64,000 nucleotides of DNA from Saccharina japonica (lineage: Eukaryota > Sar > Phaeophyceae > Laminariales > Laminariaceae). Both the position numbers and the translations under genes were made by a program. The DNA is taken from the NCBI GenBank assembly GCA_008828725.1, contig MEHQ01004504.1:186001-250000 (forward strand), read 5' to 3'. The stretch's first letter is position 1, and every line of letters begins with the position of its first letter. Under the pieces are notes generated by a model that saw nothing but the letters and a program-made list of their open reading frames with translations, made no database searches and was not told the DNA's origin. Below are positions 55,901 to 64,000 of this stretch, piece by piece.

Positions 55901-56075
55901 ATTGACCTACCACGTGGTCCTGGTCTAATGCTTATTTTCTTTTTCTAATATAGACCCCCCCCTCGCTCTCCCCCCGTGCTACCGCGCCGCTTGCAGGGAT
56001 GACAACGAGATCGAAGCAAGCTGGAAGTCTGAATGCCCGGATGACATCCCCGGCGTTCCTTTCATCGACCCCTAA
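46902..56075 (+). CDS. Cys-rich plus right-handed parallel beta-helix (pectin-lyase fold) protein, 5' incomplete
   Basis: Eleven exons: 46902-47099, 47901-47956, 48548-48665, 49452-49720, 51106-51234, 52111-52283, 52629-52773, 53236-53447, 54273-54360, 55346-55461 and 55997-56075. Every intron is GT..AG and every junction keeps frame, giving 526 residues and TAA. Residues 1-123 are Cys-rich (DFRCPRTFSCFGRQ, CRHTDQNENLCCTS, CSETQTAPC). Next is a Ser/Pro/Thr linker (ENSSKPSPTPGPDRASPTE). From ~165 the classic entry of the fold appears: SLTEALGMAGAGDTISLADG then LYREPIV, GTEGNPLVIKGG, GFTIDGHLN. Helical-turn repeats follow (NAVIANNVIEDCGIYDFQYQ, NYNLVTGNELIPRGNECVDV, KEGASFNVIEYNEC, YGVDNHVYGNHFENNG, GIICGNTCSGDC). 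The N-terminal motif recalls PL6-type polysaccharide lyases, but I cannot assign catalytic residues. Secreted or surface, possibly acting on wall polysaccharide (inference). Introns carry two family A MITEs and several tandem repeats. The first exon needs one base from an upstream exon. Confidence 0.85.
47133..47300 (+). repeat. dispersed repeat shared with 7068-7330, in intron
   Basis: GTCATGGTATTCATTTCATG, GTTTCCCCTCTATTGTTG and CTCCTGCTCAGAACTAGCT parallel the block inserted in a family A element at 7068. Starts about 30 bases after the splice donor at 47100. Confidence 0.5.
47351..47521. mobile_element. family F-like inverted-repeat element in intron
   Basis: AGTACAGGACCACCTAAAAA at the left, TTGTGAGGTGTCCTGTACTG at the right. 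The interior GCTGGATTTCTTATTTGAGA matches the 35344 copy. Confidence 0.7.
49227..49410 (+). repeat. 48-51-base minisatellite, four units, in intron
   Basis: GCTCGATCGAAAACACAAAA (or GCTTGATCG) starts at 49231, 49282, 49330 and 49378, each followed by TGTAACTTCTGACCTCAAG. The array runs into a C tract just upstream of the exon acceptor at 49451. Confidence 0.9.
50149..50401 (+). mobile_element. family A MITE in beta-helix gene intron
   Basis: GATGCATGCTACGATAGAGG to CTACCTCTACCGTAGCACGC. The full family interior is present (GACGAATTTGGGTTAAGGAG, CCCGATCGTTCAGAAAACG). The flanks TTGG and TTAC do not give a clean duplication. Confidence 0.85.
50739..51105 (+). repeat. intron tandem repeats and a duplicated 3' splice-junction copy
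   Basis: 50739-50770 (CTACCCTCAG, then CCGAGGCACGGAAGGCAACC) duplicates the junction at 51091-51122 (CTACCCTCTTCTACCAG, then GGCACGGAAGGCAACC). Between them are about four 65-73-base units, TATCATCGTTTTTTAGCCTC...TTTCCTGAGCTTTGTTTAAC. The upstream junction copy lacks a usable downstream frame. Confidence 0.75.
51311..51540. mobile_element. family C foldback element flanked by a 14-base direct repeat
   Basis: TAAGCAGGACCGAA occurs at 51311-51324 and again at 51527-51540. The enclosed palindrome has CGCTTTTCATTGGTCAACAC and GTGTTGACCAATGAAAAGCG arms. The left terminus lacks the GGGCCCGTA present in other copies. Confidence 0.8.
54080..54272 (+). repeat. ~129-base tandem duplication spanning a 3' splice junction
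   Basis: GTACTCAATACTCATCGCAT starts at 54080 and 54209. Both are followed by CACATG, GTGTGCCCCCC and CTGGTGTTG. The downstream copy continues TTCAG|GTACAACTTCGGCGAGAAC into the exon. The upstream copy continues TTCAAGAAAGACTTTCGGCG, then ATAACTCC, a mutated version of the same junction and exon start. Confidence 0.85.
54427..54597. mobile_element. family F MITE in beta-helix gene intron
   Basis: TACCGGCCTGCTCATAAGAA to TTTCTTATGAGAAGGCCGGTA. Nearly identical to 38936-39105, implying recent mobility. Confidence 0.85.
55007..55261 (-). mobile_element. family A MITE with GGGT target duplication, in intron
   Basis: GACGCGTGCTACGGTAGAGG to CACCTCTACCGTAGCATACGTC, flanked by GGGT at 55003-55006 and 55262-55265. 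It lies 85 bases upstream of the exon at 55346. Confidence 0.92.
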
Positions 56076-58337
56076 AAGGATCAGGACAGGACACCAACCA
56101 CTGGCTTTCCCTTTCTCGGTCTTGGGGTTTTTTGCTGTCGACCCCCCTTTTGCTGTTAACCCCGAAGACCTATATACGGGGGGTGGGGTTTGCTGTTGAA
56201 TTCCGGAGGCGTAAGGTCTAGGGTAATAACCAGGCTGACTGCCGCCTGGTTTTAGAGTGTTGCGTGATCGATGACAGCCATCGTACCTATATGCTACCCG
56301 CCCCGAGATATAGTTAGCCTTTTAAAGATAGTAGATACTGTGCTGTAGTACCAGGTACTTGTTCTAGCTCTCTAGTTATCAAATAGTCGTCTAGCTGTCA
56401 AGCCAGCTAAAATGGCTACTTCAAGTTGAGTGGTGGTGTTTTGAGCATGTAGCTTCGTGCATATATTGGTTTGATATTGATTCTACTGTGCTCCCGGCCA
56501 GGGCGGGCTGGTCTGTTTGGCATGCGAACATGTTTTTGGCACTGTTGTATGATATTTTGTTTTTTATGTTTTGTTTTTTGGACAGGGGAGGAGGCAGTTC
56601 GCTAGGCTGGCGTCTGGTTATATCGTACTGCCGAAGTTTTGTAAAATGCTTGTATGTTGTGGTCGTGTTTCGTGGTTTTATTTTTATTTTTGTTTGTTAT
56701 GTGTGGTCGTGTTACATGGTTTTTGTTTAGTTTTGTTTGTTGGGAGAGGAGGTAGTATAGCTGGTAAGAAAAAACTTATTTTCTGGAGATGTTGGGAGAG
56801 GAGGTAGTATAGCTGGTAAAAAAAAACTTATGTTCTGGAGATGGTGGTTGTCTCAATAGGACACGACATCCACCCACAGAGCTTCCACCCACAGAGCTCG
56901 CGCCCGACAGGGACCGTAGGAGGCAGGCGGTGTGTAGGGATGCGCGAAAGGGAAAGTTTTAGAGGAGAAAGGCCGTTTATTATTATTAGGCTTGCCTTTT
57001 TTTTCTGGAGTAGAACAAATAGAAACATCAGAAAGAAAACAAAACTTGAGGGGACATCCATTATTGGGGGTACCGTACACGGCGCTTGGCCGTGCTGACC
57101 GCACATATCTGTACCGGGCTGCTGGCAAATAGCGCGCCGCTTAGGCAGCCTTCGTGGTAAACTAAAAGGCGTATCAATACGACAGAACGGGACATATCAA
57201 TGTCGACATCGGTCTCCAAAACAGTACATTTTTGTTTTTTGGTATTTATTTGCTTCCGTGAAGTGACTTCTGAAGAGACGTCACCACGAGCGCTACAGAT
57301 TGAATATCACCGCCGTGATAACAGGCTCCTTCGAACCACCATGACCAGAGCTATCGATGGCATTTAAACCACCCGTTGTATGTATGCATATATATATATA
57401 TATATGGTCCTGTAAGACCTCGAGATAGTGACCCTAAACAATAAAGATATCCTTGCTATTGTCAACCGTCTACGATGAGCAGCATGAGGGCCTAGCACTA
57501 CGAGACTGGATTAGTGTTGCCTGCTGCGCTCCTGCTGTAACCTACAAGTGCCGTCCCTCAACCACGCAGGGGCTACCCGCTGCTGGAATATGGTCCCTTT
57601 TGTGTTCGTCGGCAATATGCTACCCGTCAAGTCCCAAAGAGAGGGTTGTCCGCCTATTCATACCAGCAGTTTGCTGCCGAATCAGATACCGCGATACCGC
57701 AATGGCAAACATCGCCAGGCCGCAAAAAAGGCTACACAGCTCTACCGACAAACTAAAAACACGAGTAAAACCTGGCGAGACCATACAAGTAAGTTAGTAA
57801 AGTCAAGGTTTAGTGCATCACACTACGCAAGGTGCATCGTCCGACCTGTCCGCAACCCCCCTCGTCGGAGATACGGCTGCATCGACCAGCATACAGAGAG
57901 TAAAGACTCATCGCACAAAATACGAGGTTGCGATTTCGACTGAAAATAGTGCCTGTGGCAACAAAACACCGAAGATAGAAAACGTGCCCCTATCAAATTT
58001 GAAAGTACGACAGCTCATATATGAGAACACGCCACACCTGGTCTACAATTATAGTAGTAGTAGATCATGATGCTATTGATACCTGTGTTATTTCATACCC
58101 GGACTACAACAATATGTTATTGTTTTACGCCATACTTACTCTGTTTCATAAGTCTACACATGGTTATGGGCGTTTGATGGTTTGGGTATAACGCGGTTTA
58201 CTATTATTCTATAGTGAGTTCGTGTGAAAGACAAAAGCAAAGAAAACGCTGATGGGGGGGGGGGGGGAGCGAGTTCGTTTTTCAATAATGTAATAATGTC
58301 ATAATATACCCCCTTTTGATAATAGTTTTAAACATTT
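56076..58337. other. 3' flank and intergenic DNA, no confident gene
   Basis: Contains a short direct repeat (GGGAGAGGAGGTAGTATAGC at 56740 and 56790). Open frames at 57453-57797 and 57548-57943 overlap and read, for example, RNGKHRQAAKKATQLYRQTK. I recognise neither, and no splice model stands out. Confidence 0.4.
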
Positions 58338-58652
58338 TTGAACGGGTGTGGCAAAAGACTTTTCAAGGTTTACAACCTAACACTTCCTAAGATCGGCGAT
58401 AATTACGTTAGTGTGGAACTCACCGCGACGAGGAAGCGGCAGAGGGAGGGGACGTTGGAGAGGGTGGTAAAGTACGATAAGGTGGCTTTAGAGAAGGCTT
58501 ACGTATGCCTGGATGGCATCGAGTTACTTTAGTGTGGAACACACCGCGACGAGGAAGCGGCAGAGGGAGGGGACGTTGGAGAAGGTGGTAAAGTACGATA
58601 AGGTGGCTTTAGAGAAGGCTTACGTATGCCTGGATGGCATTGAGTCCTAGTG
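58338..58652 (+). repeat. 121-base tandem duplication carrying an ORF end
   Basis: GTGTGGAACTCACCGCGACG starts at 58411 and GTGTGGAACACACCGCGACG at 58532, an exact 121-base period with only a few differences. The first unit, read from an upstream GTTTACAACCTAACACTTCC, gives VYNLTLPKIGDNYVSVELTA, TRKRQREGTLERVVKYDKVA and LEKAYVCLDGIELL, then stop. The second unit encodes the same peptide in another frame and ends DGIES then TAG. The sequence is coding-like (basic, then amphipathic) but I do not recognise it. The near identity shows that the duplication is young. Confidence 0.7.
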
Positions 58653-58984
58653 ATGGCGAGGTGACGATTATTATTTTTTAGTTTTTTCGACACTTTGTTT
58701 TCCGTGGGAAATAGGCGTGAAATACGGCCATTTTTGGGCCCACTGTTGTTTTTTCGGCCGTTCGGCCGCATGGTTCGAGCACCAGCTGTAAAAAAAAAGT
58801 TATTTTTTAACGCAAAAACACCAAGATTCCGTAAATAAAATCGAAAAACAGATCGGACACAGTTAAGGGCCCTGACAAAGATAACCACGGAGACTTATGA
58901 GACAGGAAGAATATGTAGAACGTTGGTTTTAGCGCTTGCGCACATAGAAATACAACCTGGTCCTGGTTTCACGAACAAATATAT

Positions 58985-59419
58985 TTGATCTCAAGTTTCT
59001 GGTGCTACTGTCTTAAGCTGCTCATGTTAGGAGCTCATAAGAATAAGGCACCACACCTACCGAGGCATTCCGTACGAGCAACATTTGTTTTACACGTTAA
59101 CCGCAGCGATACAATTTGCGAGACGAGGGGTAGCCGTTCTCTTGTGCACCAAAAACATTGTCGCCAGGCAGCCCACTTCAACAGGGAAGACCGAACCAAC
59201 AAATGTGCACGGCACGATCTCATGCAACTATCAAATAACCCGGTGGGGCCGGAGAAGAACCTGAGACAAGGCTCAAAAAGTATAACAGAACATTTCACCA
59301 GAGGAAATGGTTCACCGATATCTGACCCAGACGATCTTGAACGTCCAAACAATGACTTTACCAAACGGAGCCCTATCGCACTAAAAGTGACCGATTCGGT
59401 AGAAGAAGCCCCGCGGTGA
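58985..59419 (+). CDS. uncharacterised 144-codon ORF, weak
   Basis: The frame ends NREDRTNKCARHDLMQLSNN, PVGPEKNLRQGSKSITEHFT, RGNGSPISDPDDLERPNNDF, TKRSPIALKVTDSVEEAPR. This charged composition looks protein-like. The opposite strand is also open over the same bases, so the call is uncertain. The first ~30 codons overlap degraded family A sequence (CTGCTCATGTTAGGAGCTCA). No family is recognised. Confidence 0.22.
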   Translation: MISSFWCYCLKLLMLGAHKNKAPHLPRHSVRATFVLHVNRSDTICETRGSRSLVHQKHCRQAAHFNREDRTNKCARHDLMQLSNNPVGPEKNLRQGSKSITEHFTRGNGSPISDPDDLERPNNDFTKRSPIALKVTDSVEEAPR

Positions 59420-59690
59420 GAGACCAACACACCTCTAGGAAACCTGCGCGAGGTGCTACTCCAGCTGAGGTGTGTTTGGGACATGTCATGTACACCACAA
59501 ACACGTATAGGAGAGAGGCAGATTCAATAAAAAAAGGCTGTGTACGATTGTTCTACGAGACGAAAACAGTGTCGAGATGTAACACCGTCCCATCGGCAAT
59601 ACCGGCCTGTGAAACCAGAGGGATGTTCCCCGGATGTCTCCTTACGAATGCATACTCCGAATAACACTTCTGGCGAACTTGATATACACA

Positions 59691-59694
<4 letters not shown>

Positions 59695-59728
<34 letters not shown>

Positions 59729-59776
59729 CTCTCACTCTCTCCCTCTCAACGGATATATCTCTCTATCTCCCCCCCT

Positions 59777-59867
<91 letters not shown>

Positions 59868-59885
59868 GCTCTGTCCCTCTCTCTC
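59695..59885 (+). repeat. CT microsatellite
   Basis: (CT)n with CCCT and TATCT interruptions, pure from about 59786 to 59860. Confidence 0.95.
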
Positions 59886-60080
59886 CTATGTATCTCCATC
59901 ACACTGAGCATCTGTTCCCACACGAAAACCAGCCTTTGTACACACACCACACGACGTCCATGTTGCGGAGTGCGAATCGTGCTCACACAAAAGCTATCTT
60001 AGCGGGATGATGCCACAAATCTCTTACTCACACGGCATGTATATCAAGGCAACGCGAACTACATCCCAACGATGTGTAAG

Positions 60081-60328
60081 GACGCATGCTACGATTGAGG
60101 TGCGCCATGTTTTTTCTGAGCTCCTCACTTAAGGAGCGTTATACCTCCCCGAAAAAAATGATTTTGGAGGAAAATAAAAGTGCTGCCGGATGCGAAGTCT
60201 CCTGGCCGAAGTATATTCTCAAACATTATTCGTCACAAAAATGAAAGTCCGACGAATTTGGGTTAAGGAGCCCGATCGTTCATAAAACGATTTAGCCAAA
60301 ACGTGCTACCTCTACCATAGCACGCGTC
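60081..60328 (+). mobile_element. family A MITE with TAAG target duplication
   Basis: GACGCATGCTACGATTGAGG to CTACCTCTACCATAGCACGCGTC, flanked by TAAG at 60077-60080 and 60329-60332. About 320 bases downstream of the end of the minus-strand membrane-protein gene. Confidence 0.92.
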
Positions 60329-60649
60329 TAAGATAGAAGCGGGGGGGAAGGGGTTGGGGCGGTCGTGAATGGTATCGGCTCAGGGTTACTAGCAAGATGC
60401 GTCGAACTCCAGTCAATACGAAGCGTCATCTTGTCGCGTTATGCGTGACAACCGTTACCGGGCGTTAGCTAGCTTGACATGAACTCAAAACATGTATACC
60501 GTCTGAAAACAAACAACCAACGTATCTGATCCGGTCACAGGTGTTGGGGGTGCTGATTTGATCGGACAAGATCCCGCCAAGACGAACTTACGACGCCGTG
60601 ACGTTAGACGTCGGGGCATCTTCTATGCCAACCGTGTCCCAGGCGTCTG

Positions 60650-63600
60650 CTACACTCCTCTGGTGCTATCGGCAATTCGCAGTCTGGGTGCTACAGATTC
60701 TTTCAGATCATCCTTCCCTCGCCCGCAAACGTAGCATAACACCATCGCCGCCTCTGCGATGACGGCGGCGACCATGCACATGTTGGCTACCAAGAGAACG
60801 CCGCCAAAGACCTTCTGGCTGTCACGGCTCTCATTGGAGACGTCGACCTTGAGCACCAGCGCCTGGTACATAGACAGAAACACCACTATGTGGCCAACCC
60901 GAGACAGCCATGCATCCTGCTTGGACGCGTAGGGTGCCAGCGATTCCGACACCATGACGAACACGAACGCAAGTACCAGTGTGACGGCCACCTGCGCGGC
61001 CGTGTTTGGGTAGATGAACACGACGACCCCAGTGAGCGTGACCCGGCGGGCGCACTCGACAACCTCGTAGTAGTACCTTTCCGGCTTGTAAGCCTTCCAC
61101 AAGTCAGCGGTCACCTCCACATCAGCGGACTGCTTCGCGGAACCGCGGCGCCCATCCTGCAGGACCTCGCGGTGCTTGAACAAGATGATGCCGTAGAGAA
61201 CAGGAATACCGATAGGGTACAACATAATCATGAACCCAGCATACACCTGGGTCGAAGGAAATCAAGTGTCGGCGAGGATGAAGAGCCGGGGGGGGGGGAG
61301 TCAGAGTCAGAGAGAAAGGTGGGAGATGGTTTTGACGCGTTTGTGACAGATTGGCGAGTACCGGGTGAATCGACAAACAAAACACGAGACAGTTGCTTTA
61401 GTCCGCAACAGGCCATCGGAGTTTGTTGAACTTTGGCTAAACGTATCGGTTTACCTTGCCCTCTAACTCGACAATACGGTTCTCCACTCACGTAGACCGC
61501 CACATCTGGATGACATATTCAACACGTATACCAACAATACATAGATCACTTACCGAATTTGTACTTATTAAAGGCGGGCTTAAAACTCAAATGGTTTACT
61601 GCAGCGTTTTGGCCACACTTTGAAGCGTGGGTCTTTATCTGACCAAACAAACTGTCATCCTTTAACTAGATTGCCTCGCAGCACGTTAAAAAGCAATGCC
61701 ACGTTGGTGTACATCGCTCGAAACGACAAAAAAAAACATCCATCGTCAACTATGTTACGACTGCATCAAAAGGATGTACTACAGTCCCTCGCCGAGGGGC
61801 TCGGAGCGACTGAAATGAACCATACTTGTCAAGTGACCCCCCCCTGTGATATAGGGTAAACGGAGAGGCCACAAGATGGCTGAAGATGACGCGGAGACTG
61901 TGTACCTAGTATGATGTACAACAGATAGCAGCCAAGAAAATGATCGACTTTGTAGACGGACGCGTGCTACGATATAGGTATATGGCACTTTATGGCTGAA
62001 TCGGTTGACGAATGACGCGGCTCCTTGACATAAACTCGTCGAAATGTCAGTCTTGTCTCGCACAACTTTATAACTTACACTTAGACGCATGCTACGGTAG
62101 AGGTGCACCATGTTTTTGCCTTCTAAGGGTGGTTACTTGAAGAGCTCTACACCTCACCACCCCAAAGTTACCATTAAGGGAGGAAAGTAAAAGCGGTATC
62201 CGATTGAAAATCCCATGGCCGAAGCAAACAAGGAACCATACTGCAACAAAATAATGGCAGCAGTCTGCCGACTTTTGGGTTAAGGAGCTCGATCATCCAG
62301 ACACCATTTCACCCAAAAAGTGCTATCTCTATCGTAGCACGCATCCTTAGGCCCGGGGGATTGATCATCATTCAGCACCTTCATTTTCCTCAAACATCAG
62401 TGTTTGGGCGGAGTATAGACGCATGCTACGATAGAGGTGCACCATGTTTCTGCCTTCTAAGGGTGGTCACTTAAGGAGCGTCATACCTCACCGGAAAAAA
62501 TGATTTTGGAGGAAAATAAAAGTGCTGCCGGATGAGAAATCTCATGACCGAAGTATACTCTGAAACATTATTCGTCACAAAAATGAAAGTCCGACGAATT
62601 TGGGTTAAGGAGCCCGATCGTTCAGAAACAGATCCAGCCAAAACGTGCTACCTCTACCGTAGCACGCGTCTGTAGAGCTCCCCATGTGACCCTCCTAAAA
62701 CGACTCATGGTGCACCTCTACCGTAGCATGCGTCGGAGATAGATGGGTGGCCACAGGTGGTAAAACAGGACCCAATCGTTGGAAATGTCTCTACTGAGAG
62801 CAGGAACGGTGACCCGTTCCGAAAGAGATGCCTTGCCAGATTGGACTAAATGACTAAGTCAAGACAAAAATGAGTACCCGGAATGATGTTATCACGCAGA
62901 GTGTGTGTAGTAAAGCACCCACGAAGAGTATAGCATACCCATTGCTTCCTCTGAAAGCGGCCACCAACAAATCAAATTAATTCATTGGACGATGTCGTTC
63001 TTATGCAAGTCCGCCCCACATGCGATCCATAAATGTAGGATGCAGCTCATCTACTGTCCGACTCGCCTGACATGTGAGTCGTGGTCCGCGTTTGGTGCAA
63101 GCAATGTCTGCCTGGTTGGCAAACCACCAACGCGCTCCGTCCCGGCATTAATAGGAGTCAAGTAGCTATGGTTATAGGACTGCGACCGTGCGTGGCATGC
63201 AGCTGATTAGTTCACCCTCACCCCCCCCCCCCCCCCCCCCCCCCCTCGTGCCGTAGCAGGAGTACATCAACAATTGGCAAGCATACGTTGCTTTTCTTGA
63301 CACACTTCTACCCTGAGTTCATCGTCGAAGGACTGACTGACCTCGAGCGCCCTGTGCTTGGGGGTGGTGCACTGGATGCTGTAGTCGGCACGGAGGTACT
63401 CCTTGCCGTCATCTAACGTTTCGCAGTCGAACACCCGAAACACCATGGATGAAACCGACGAGTAAACGAGAAAGGTGACCAGAAGCGCCATGGCGAAATG
63501 CTTCCGCCGAGCACCCTCCCACCGTGCCTGCGACCCACGATGTTTGCGCCTGGCCACGTAGAAAGACATCCCCAACGCGACAAGCGCTAATATCGGCCCC

Positions 63601-63752
63601 AGGGTGGACACGAACACGCGATCGTGGAAGTCAGTCCTCGCCATGCAACCGGCAGAGAGTACCAGCCCTAAGTCTAGGCTGATGATGGAGGAGATTCCGT
63701 CCAAGAATTTGCCGTACACGCCGGCGTAGGTGACGTTGGCGACAGCGTCGAA
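60650..63752 (-). CDS. polytopic membrane protein of a stramenopile-type family, C-terminal exons
   Basis: Two minus-strand exons: 63752-63342 (after acceptor ATCAAG) and 61246-60650. They are joined in phase 0 across a 2095-base intron (donor CTCGAG|GTCAGT, acceptor TTCGACCCAG|GTG) and give 335 residues before TAG. The start reads FDAVANVTYAGVYGKFLDGI and LSAGCMARTDFHDR. Hydrophobic segments follow: VFVSTLGPILALVALGMSFY, FAMALLVTFLVYSSVSSMVF, YAGFMIMLYPIGIPVLYGII, TLTGVVVFIYPNTAAQVAVT with LVLAFVFVMV, VGHIVVFLSMYQALVLKV, and VFGGVLLVANMCMVAAVIAE. Between segments 2 and 3 is a Cys-containing loop, FDCETLDDGKEYLRADYSIQ. WKAYKPERYYYEVVECARR and LAPYASKQDAWLSR are the family's most conserved-looking motifs. 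From memory, such domains end large brown-algal and oomycete proteins with long Cys-rich ectodomains, and some resemble TRP-type channels. Transport function here is unproven. Upstream exons lie beyond the window; convergent with the beta-helix gene. Confidence 0.82.
61959..62079 (-). mobile_element. truncated family A MITE in intron
   Basis: GACGCGTGCTACGATATAGG, GGCACTTTATGGCTGAATCG and CTCCTTGACATAAACTCGTC. This is the 3' half, reversed, cut at the next copy. Confidence 0.7.
62084..62345 (+). mobile_element. family A MITE with CTTA target duplication, in intron
   Basis: GACGCATGCTACGGTAGAGG to ATCTCTATCGTAGCACGCATC, flanked by CTTA at 62080-62083 and 62346-62349. Confidence 0.92.
62419..62670 (+). 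mobile_element. family A MITE in intron, near consensus
   Basis: GACGCATGCTACGATAGAGG to CTACCTCTACCGTAGCACGC. The flanks TATA and TGTA differ by one base. Its interior is close to that of 60081 and 50149, so it is a good representative of the family. Confidence 0.92.
62674..62733 (-). mobile_element. terminal fragment of family A MITE
   Basis: AGAGCTCCCCATGTGACC and ATGGTGCACCTCTACCGTAG then CATGCGTC are the reversed 5' terminus. It abuts the complete copy before it. Confidence 0.7.
62990..63130. repeat. dispersed repeat K, copy 2, in intron
   Basis: CGCCCCACATGCG, CCGACTCGCCTGACATG and TTGGTGCAAGCAATGTCTGC correspond to 30935-31090. The spacing is similar and the divergence substantial. 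Confidence 0.5.
63221..63245 (+). repeat. 25-base poly-C run in intron
   Basis: Uninterrupted C tract about 100 bases downstream (on the minus strand) of the splice donor at 63341. On the transcribed strand it is a G25 run. Confidence 0.95.
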
Positions 63753-63883
63753 CTTGATCAACGATATAAGATCACAGCATGGGACACGGGGCCGGGTTGG
63801 ACAAAGTTACACGATTACAACGACAGCCACAAGGGGGAAGTTTGTGACGCGCAGGGAATAATGTCGATGAGAAAGCGTTGTGG

Positions 63884-64000
63884 CGTGTGCTACGGTAGAG
63901 GTAGCACTTTTCGGCTGAATCGTTTTCTGAACGATCGGGCTCCTTAACCCAAATTCGTCGGAGTTTCATTGTTTGTGACGAAATATGTTTCAGAGCATAC
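63884..64000 (-). mobile_element. family A MITE, cut by the window edge
   Basis: GCGTGTGCTACGGTAGAGG, TAGCACTTTTCGGCTGAATC, TTCTGAACGATCGGGCTCCT and TTCGTCGGAGTTTCATTG. The copy is inside the intron upstream of the 63752 exon and continues beyond the window. Confidence 0.85.

Noticed and set aside
59540..60010. 156-codon plus-strand open frame
   Set aside because: Mostly translated CT microsatellite (Ser-Leu repeats).
60890..61429. 179-codon plus-strand open frame
   Set aside because: Antisense to the well-supported minus-strand membrane-protein exon (61246-60650).

Overview
This is a gene-poor, repeat-rich stretch of nuclear DNA from a eukaryote. Genes are split by GT..AG introns, one 82-base run of N marks a scaffold gap, microsatellites are long, and most of the window consists of short inverted-repeat elements. 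The best taxonomic clue is the minus-strand polytopic membrane protein at 60.6-63.8 kb. Its WKAYKPERYYYEVVECARR and LAPYASKQDAWLSRVGH type motifs are, from memory, typical of large membrane-protein families in stramenopiles (brown algae, pelagophytes, oomycetes). A photosynthetic stramenopile such as a brown alga or a close relative is my best guess, but it is an inference.

Layout. (1) 1.9-4.4 kb, plus strand: last two exons of a gene ending in a DUF2135/YfaP-like beta domain, with a MITE inserted exactly at its stop codon. (2) 4.7-37.8 kb: mostly intergenic. It holds many MITE families, a 3' fragment of a non-LTR retrotransposon (15.3-15.9 kb), SINE-like fragments, tandem repeats, and several unrecognised coding-like islands (16.9, 19.0, 22.8-23.9, 28.9-29.4 and 31.4-31.7 kb). 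(3) 37.9-38.5 kb, minus strand: an unrecognised gene model with three exons and two 80-base introns in consistent phase. (4) 38.6-46.9 kb: repeats rich in GTAC and CAGTACTG words, palindromic CCTCTRGAGG clusters, a roughly 640-base element with long terminal inverted repeats, and the scaffold gap inside a 167-base tandem array. (5) 46.9-56.1 kb, plus strand: eleven exons, all splice phases compatible, encoding the last 526 residues of a Cys-rich plus right-handed parallel beta-helix (pectin-lyase fold) protein. (6) 56.1-60.1 kb: intergenic, with a 121-base tandem duplication carrying an ORF end. (7) 60.6-63.8 kb, minus strand: last two exons of the multi-TM protein, convergent with the beta-helix gene.

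The three recognisable genes are all cell-surface or secretory in character: an extracellular beta-sandwich, an extracellular beta-helix, and a polytopic membrane protein with an extracellular loop. Nothing shows that they act together. The most informative structure in the window is the interplay of mobile elements with genes. A ~255-base MITE family makes 4-base target duplications, sits in introns of all three genes, and in one case has duplicated the stop codon. Two introns of the beta-helix gene also contain decayed upstream copies of their own 3' splice junctions. All family assignments come from reading motifs by eye, and no database search was run.
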